This document shows, piece by piece, positions 6,041 through 7,130 of a DNA stretch of 7,130 nt. The notes under the pieces were generated by a model, which made no database searches, was not told the origin of the DNA, and saw nothing but the letters and a program-made list of their open reading frames with translations. How positions within the stretch are numbered: the stretch's first letter is position 1; every line of letters starts with the position of its first letter. This stretch comes from CAZOEL01 sp964578835 (GTDB lineage Bacteria > Desulfobacterota > Syntrophobacteria > Syntrophobacterales > Syntrophobacteraceae): contig CAZOEL010000150.1 in the NCBI GenBank assembly GCA_964578835.1, positions 1 to 7,130 on the forward strand. The letters run 5' to 3'. The position numbers and the translations under genes are program-made.

Positions 6041-6600
6041 AAATATGTATCGGATTCGTTGAAAGCCGCACTGACCGATAGAGACGACTTTAGGAATTCA
6101 CATGCATCAGCAGGTGGACCAAAAGCCATAGGCGTTGCATTGGAACGTCATGCTCGATACGGGCAGTCTCTCAGGATAACTGGCGTTTATTCTCCGGGAG
6201 GAGATTTTTCTGTTCAGAAGTGGCAAGTTCTTTGACTGCAAGGATAAAATATAAGACAGTGATTTCACTGGTCATGAAACTCTCTAGCGCCGTACCGCTT
6301 ACCGTGCTCAGGCCATCCAGCCGGTGTTGCAATACCTTGAACATAAGTCCGGCGGCCTTGAGAAGCAATCTACCGAATCCTCTCGATAGAGATAGTCCCG
6401 GCACACAATGATGGAATTGAGTCAGAGTGATCTCGAAAGTGACCCTTCTTGAATGGGGATTCTTCCTGCATCATGACCGGACGATGTAAAGCTGGTAGTG
6501 GCTACTGGCCGAATGTTTGATTAGATTTAAGGTTAGGGCTGTGTATAACCTCCCTCCTCATTTTTTGTTCCTCTTACTGTTAGCTATTGCGCCTAAATAG
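6041..6600. other. 560-bp stretch without a convincing gene
   Basis: This lies between the divergently oriented oxidoreductase (minus) and the TVP38-like remnant (plus), and so should hold both promoters. On the minus strand an open frame of 77 codons (6171-6404, GTG start, no Shine-Dalgarno) has a mildly hydrophobic middle (SEITVLYFILAVKEL) but no family I recognise. I do not call it a gene. I see no RNA gene, no clear repeat and no strong terminator. The stretch is visibly more AT-rich than the kinase genes. Confidence 0.5.
6521..6549 (+). promoter_or_regulatory. Weak sigma-70-like promoter candidate upstream of the TVP38-like remnant
   Basis: A -10-like TATAAC at 6544-6549 matches TATAAT in five of six bases. 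The hexamer 17 bp upstream (TTAGAT) is a poor -35. An alternative TTGATT at 6517-6522 is too far away (21 bp). Transcription would start near 6556, about 50 bp before the remnant's AAGGAG/ATG. This rests mainly on position. Confidence 0.2.
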
Positions 6601-6980
6601 AAGGAGAATGATATCGAAAAGGAGCACGCATTCAAGGCAAGGAAGACTCCATACGGACTTCTCTTCCTCGCGGCCATGATCACGGGGGGCATCGTCTTGC
6701 AACGATTTGGCGTTCTGGATCGGCGTCAATTGCTGGGTCTGTTTGAGACTTACTCACTCCATGGTGGTTTCCGCTTCTTATCGTTGCGGTGAAGGCTTTC
6801 CTGTACACATTTGCGTTGCCCGGATCGAGTATGTTCTGGGTGGCGGGGATTCTCTTCGAGCCCCTGACGGCGACTGTTCTGCTTGTGATCGGCGGCGCCG
6901 GAGGCTCCATCGGAGAATGCTTCAGCCGAGCTCGACAGGAACGTCCTACATCTGATCGCCCTGATCCACACTCAGCCTGA
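6601..6980 (+). pseudogene. Frameshifted remnant of a TVP38/SNARE-associated (DedA-like) membrane protein
   Basis: Two frames read like one protein. The first (about 6613-6759) gives a basic N-terminus, a hydrophobic helix (LLFLAAMITGGIVLQRF) and LDRRQLLGLFETYSLH. The second (from about 6762) continues WWFPLLIVAVKAFLYTFALPGSS, then MFWVAGILFEPLTATVLLVIGGAGGSIG and CFSRAR. The order helix, long linker, 'LPGS', 'AG-lF-pl-at', 'GA--G---' matches the core of TVP38/TMEM64-family proteins (SNARE-associated Golgi domain), whose bacterial members are small membrane proteins linked to lipid transport and envelope functions. One missing base near 6760 would explain the change of frame. The start is also damaged: AAGGAG at 6601 is only one base from the ATG at 6608, which leads into the wrong frame and stops after 23 codons. 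After SRARQE the second frame loses resemblance and stops at 6978-6980. The usual C-terminal half of about 100 residues is missing. Sequencing error could explain one shift but not the whole loss. Confidence 0.6.
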
Positions 6981-7033
6981 CTCCTCCCCAATGGTCTCAG
7001 TCACGAAAGAGCCCAAAGATGGGAACCGCCGTC

Positions 7034-7130
7034 TTAAAATGAGCTGTTGGCCGTGACCTTGAACGTGTAGGGGGGCACGGTAAATTTGTTCTCATTCAAA
7101 AATGACCATGTGTACGGGAATCTTTTTCCC
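7034..7130 (-). CDS. Possible 3' end of a gene continuing beyond the right edge
   Basis: Entering from the right edge, one minus-strand frame is open for 31 codons and stops at TAA (7034-7036). It contains FPYTWSFLNENKF and ends TVPPYTFKVTANSSF. Alternating hydrophobic residues and the Pro-Pro-Tyr give it the look of the last beta-strands of an extracytoplasmic or enzyme domain, but I cannot name a family, and 31 codons is short enough to occur by chance. It would be convergent with the TVP38-like remnant. The neighbouring minus-strand frame is interrupted earlier. Confidence 0.3.
   Translation of the reverse strand, partial: GKRFPYTWSFLNENKFTVPPYTFKVTANSSF

Noticed and set aside
6221..6237. 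Sigma-54-like sequence TGGCAAGTTCTTTGACT
   Set aside because: The -24 half fits, but the essential GC of the -12 element is GA, and no gene starts at a suitable distance downstream on that strand.
6171..6404. Minus-strand open frame of 77 codons with a mildly hydrophobic centre
   Set aside because: It has a GTG start without a Shine-Dalgarno and no recognisable motif, and it lies in a gene-poor AT-richer stretch; not enough to call a gene.
1..7130. CRISPR arrays, tRNA or rRNA genes, or a defence or biosynthetic system
   Set aside because: No regularly spaced repeats, no cloverleaf-like sequence and no matching genes were seen on either strand.

Overview
The window looks like Gram-negative bacterial, probably proteobacterial, chromosome. 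The evidence is a FixJ-type two-component system with a periplasmic sensor domain and a ferric-reductase-like flavocytochrome. I cannot name a genus. Coding density is high in the left half and poor in the right half, where several genes are reduced to fragments.

Left block (about 64-3459, all minus strand, read right to left). This is a three-gene signalling cassette. A membrane histidine kinase (signal peptide, ABC-type substrate-binding-like periplasmic domain, one transmembrane helix, PAS, HisKA, HATPase) overlaps by 4 bp a FixJ/NarL response regulator with a LuxR-type DNA-binding domain. A separate receiver-only response regulator follows after about 90 bp. The likely logic is a periplasmic ligand signal passing to kinase autophosphorylation at His534, then to a transcription factor (Asp56) and perhaps to a second, DNA-binding-free phosphoacceptor (Asp57). 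The target genes are not visible.

Middle block (about 3541-4368, minus strand). This is a scar. The first 16 codons of a pyruvate kinase gene, with a plausible ribosome binding site, run abruptly into the C-terminal coiled-coil part of a large serine recombinase that has lost its catalytic domain. An 81-codon ORF of uncertain identity overlaps the recombinase stop. This is best read as the remains of an inserted mobile element or of a rearrangement that destroyed the pyruvate kinase gene.

Right block (about 4538-6040, minus strand). A six-helix ferric-reductase-like oxidoreductase with FAD and NAD(P)H domains is followed 21 bp later by a 33-codon single-helix membrane peptide with its own ribosome binding site. 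The pyruvate kinase start lies downstream on the same strand, so these may once have formed one transcription unit.

Right end (6041-7130). About 560 bp without a convincing gene is followed by a plus-strand, frameshifted remnant of a TVP38/SNARE-associated membrane protein. At the edge is a possible minus-strand 3' end of another gene that continues outside the window.
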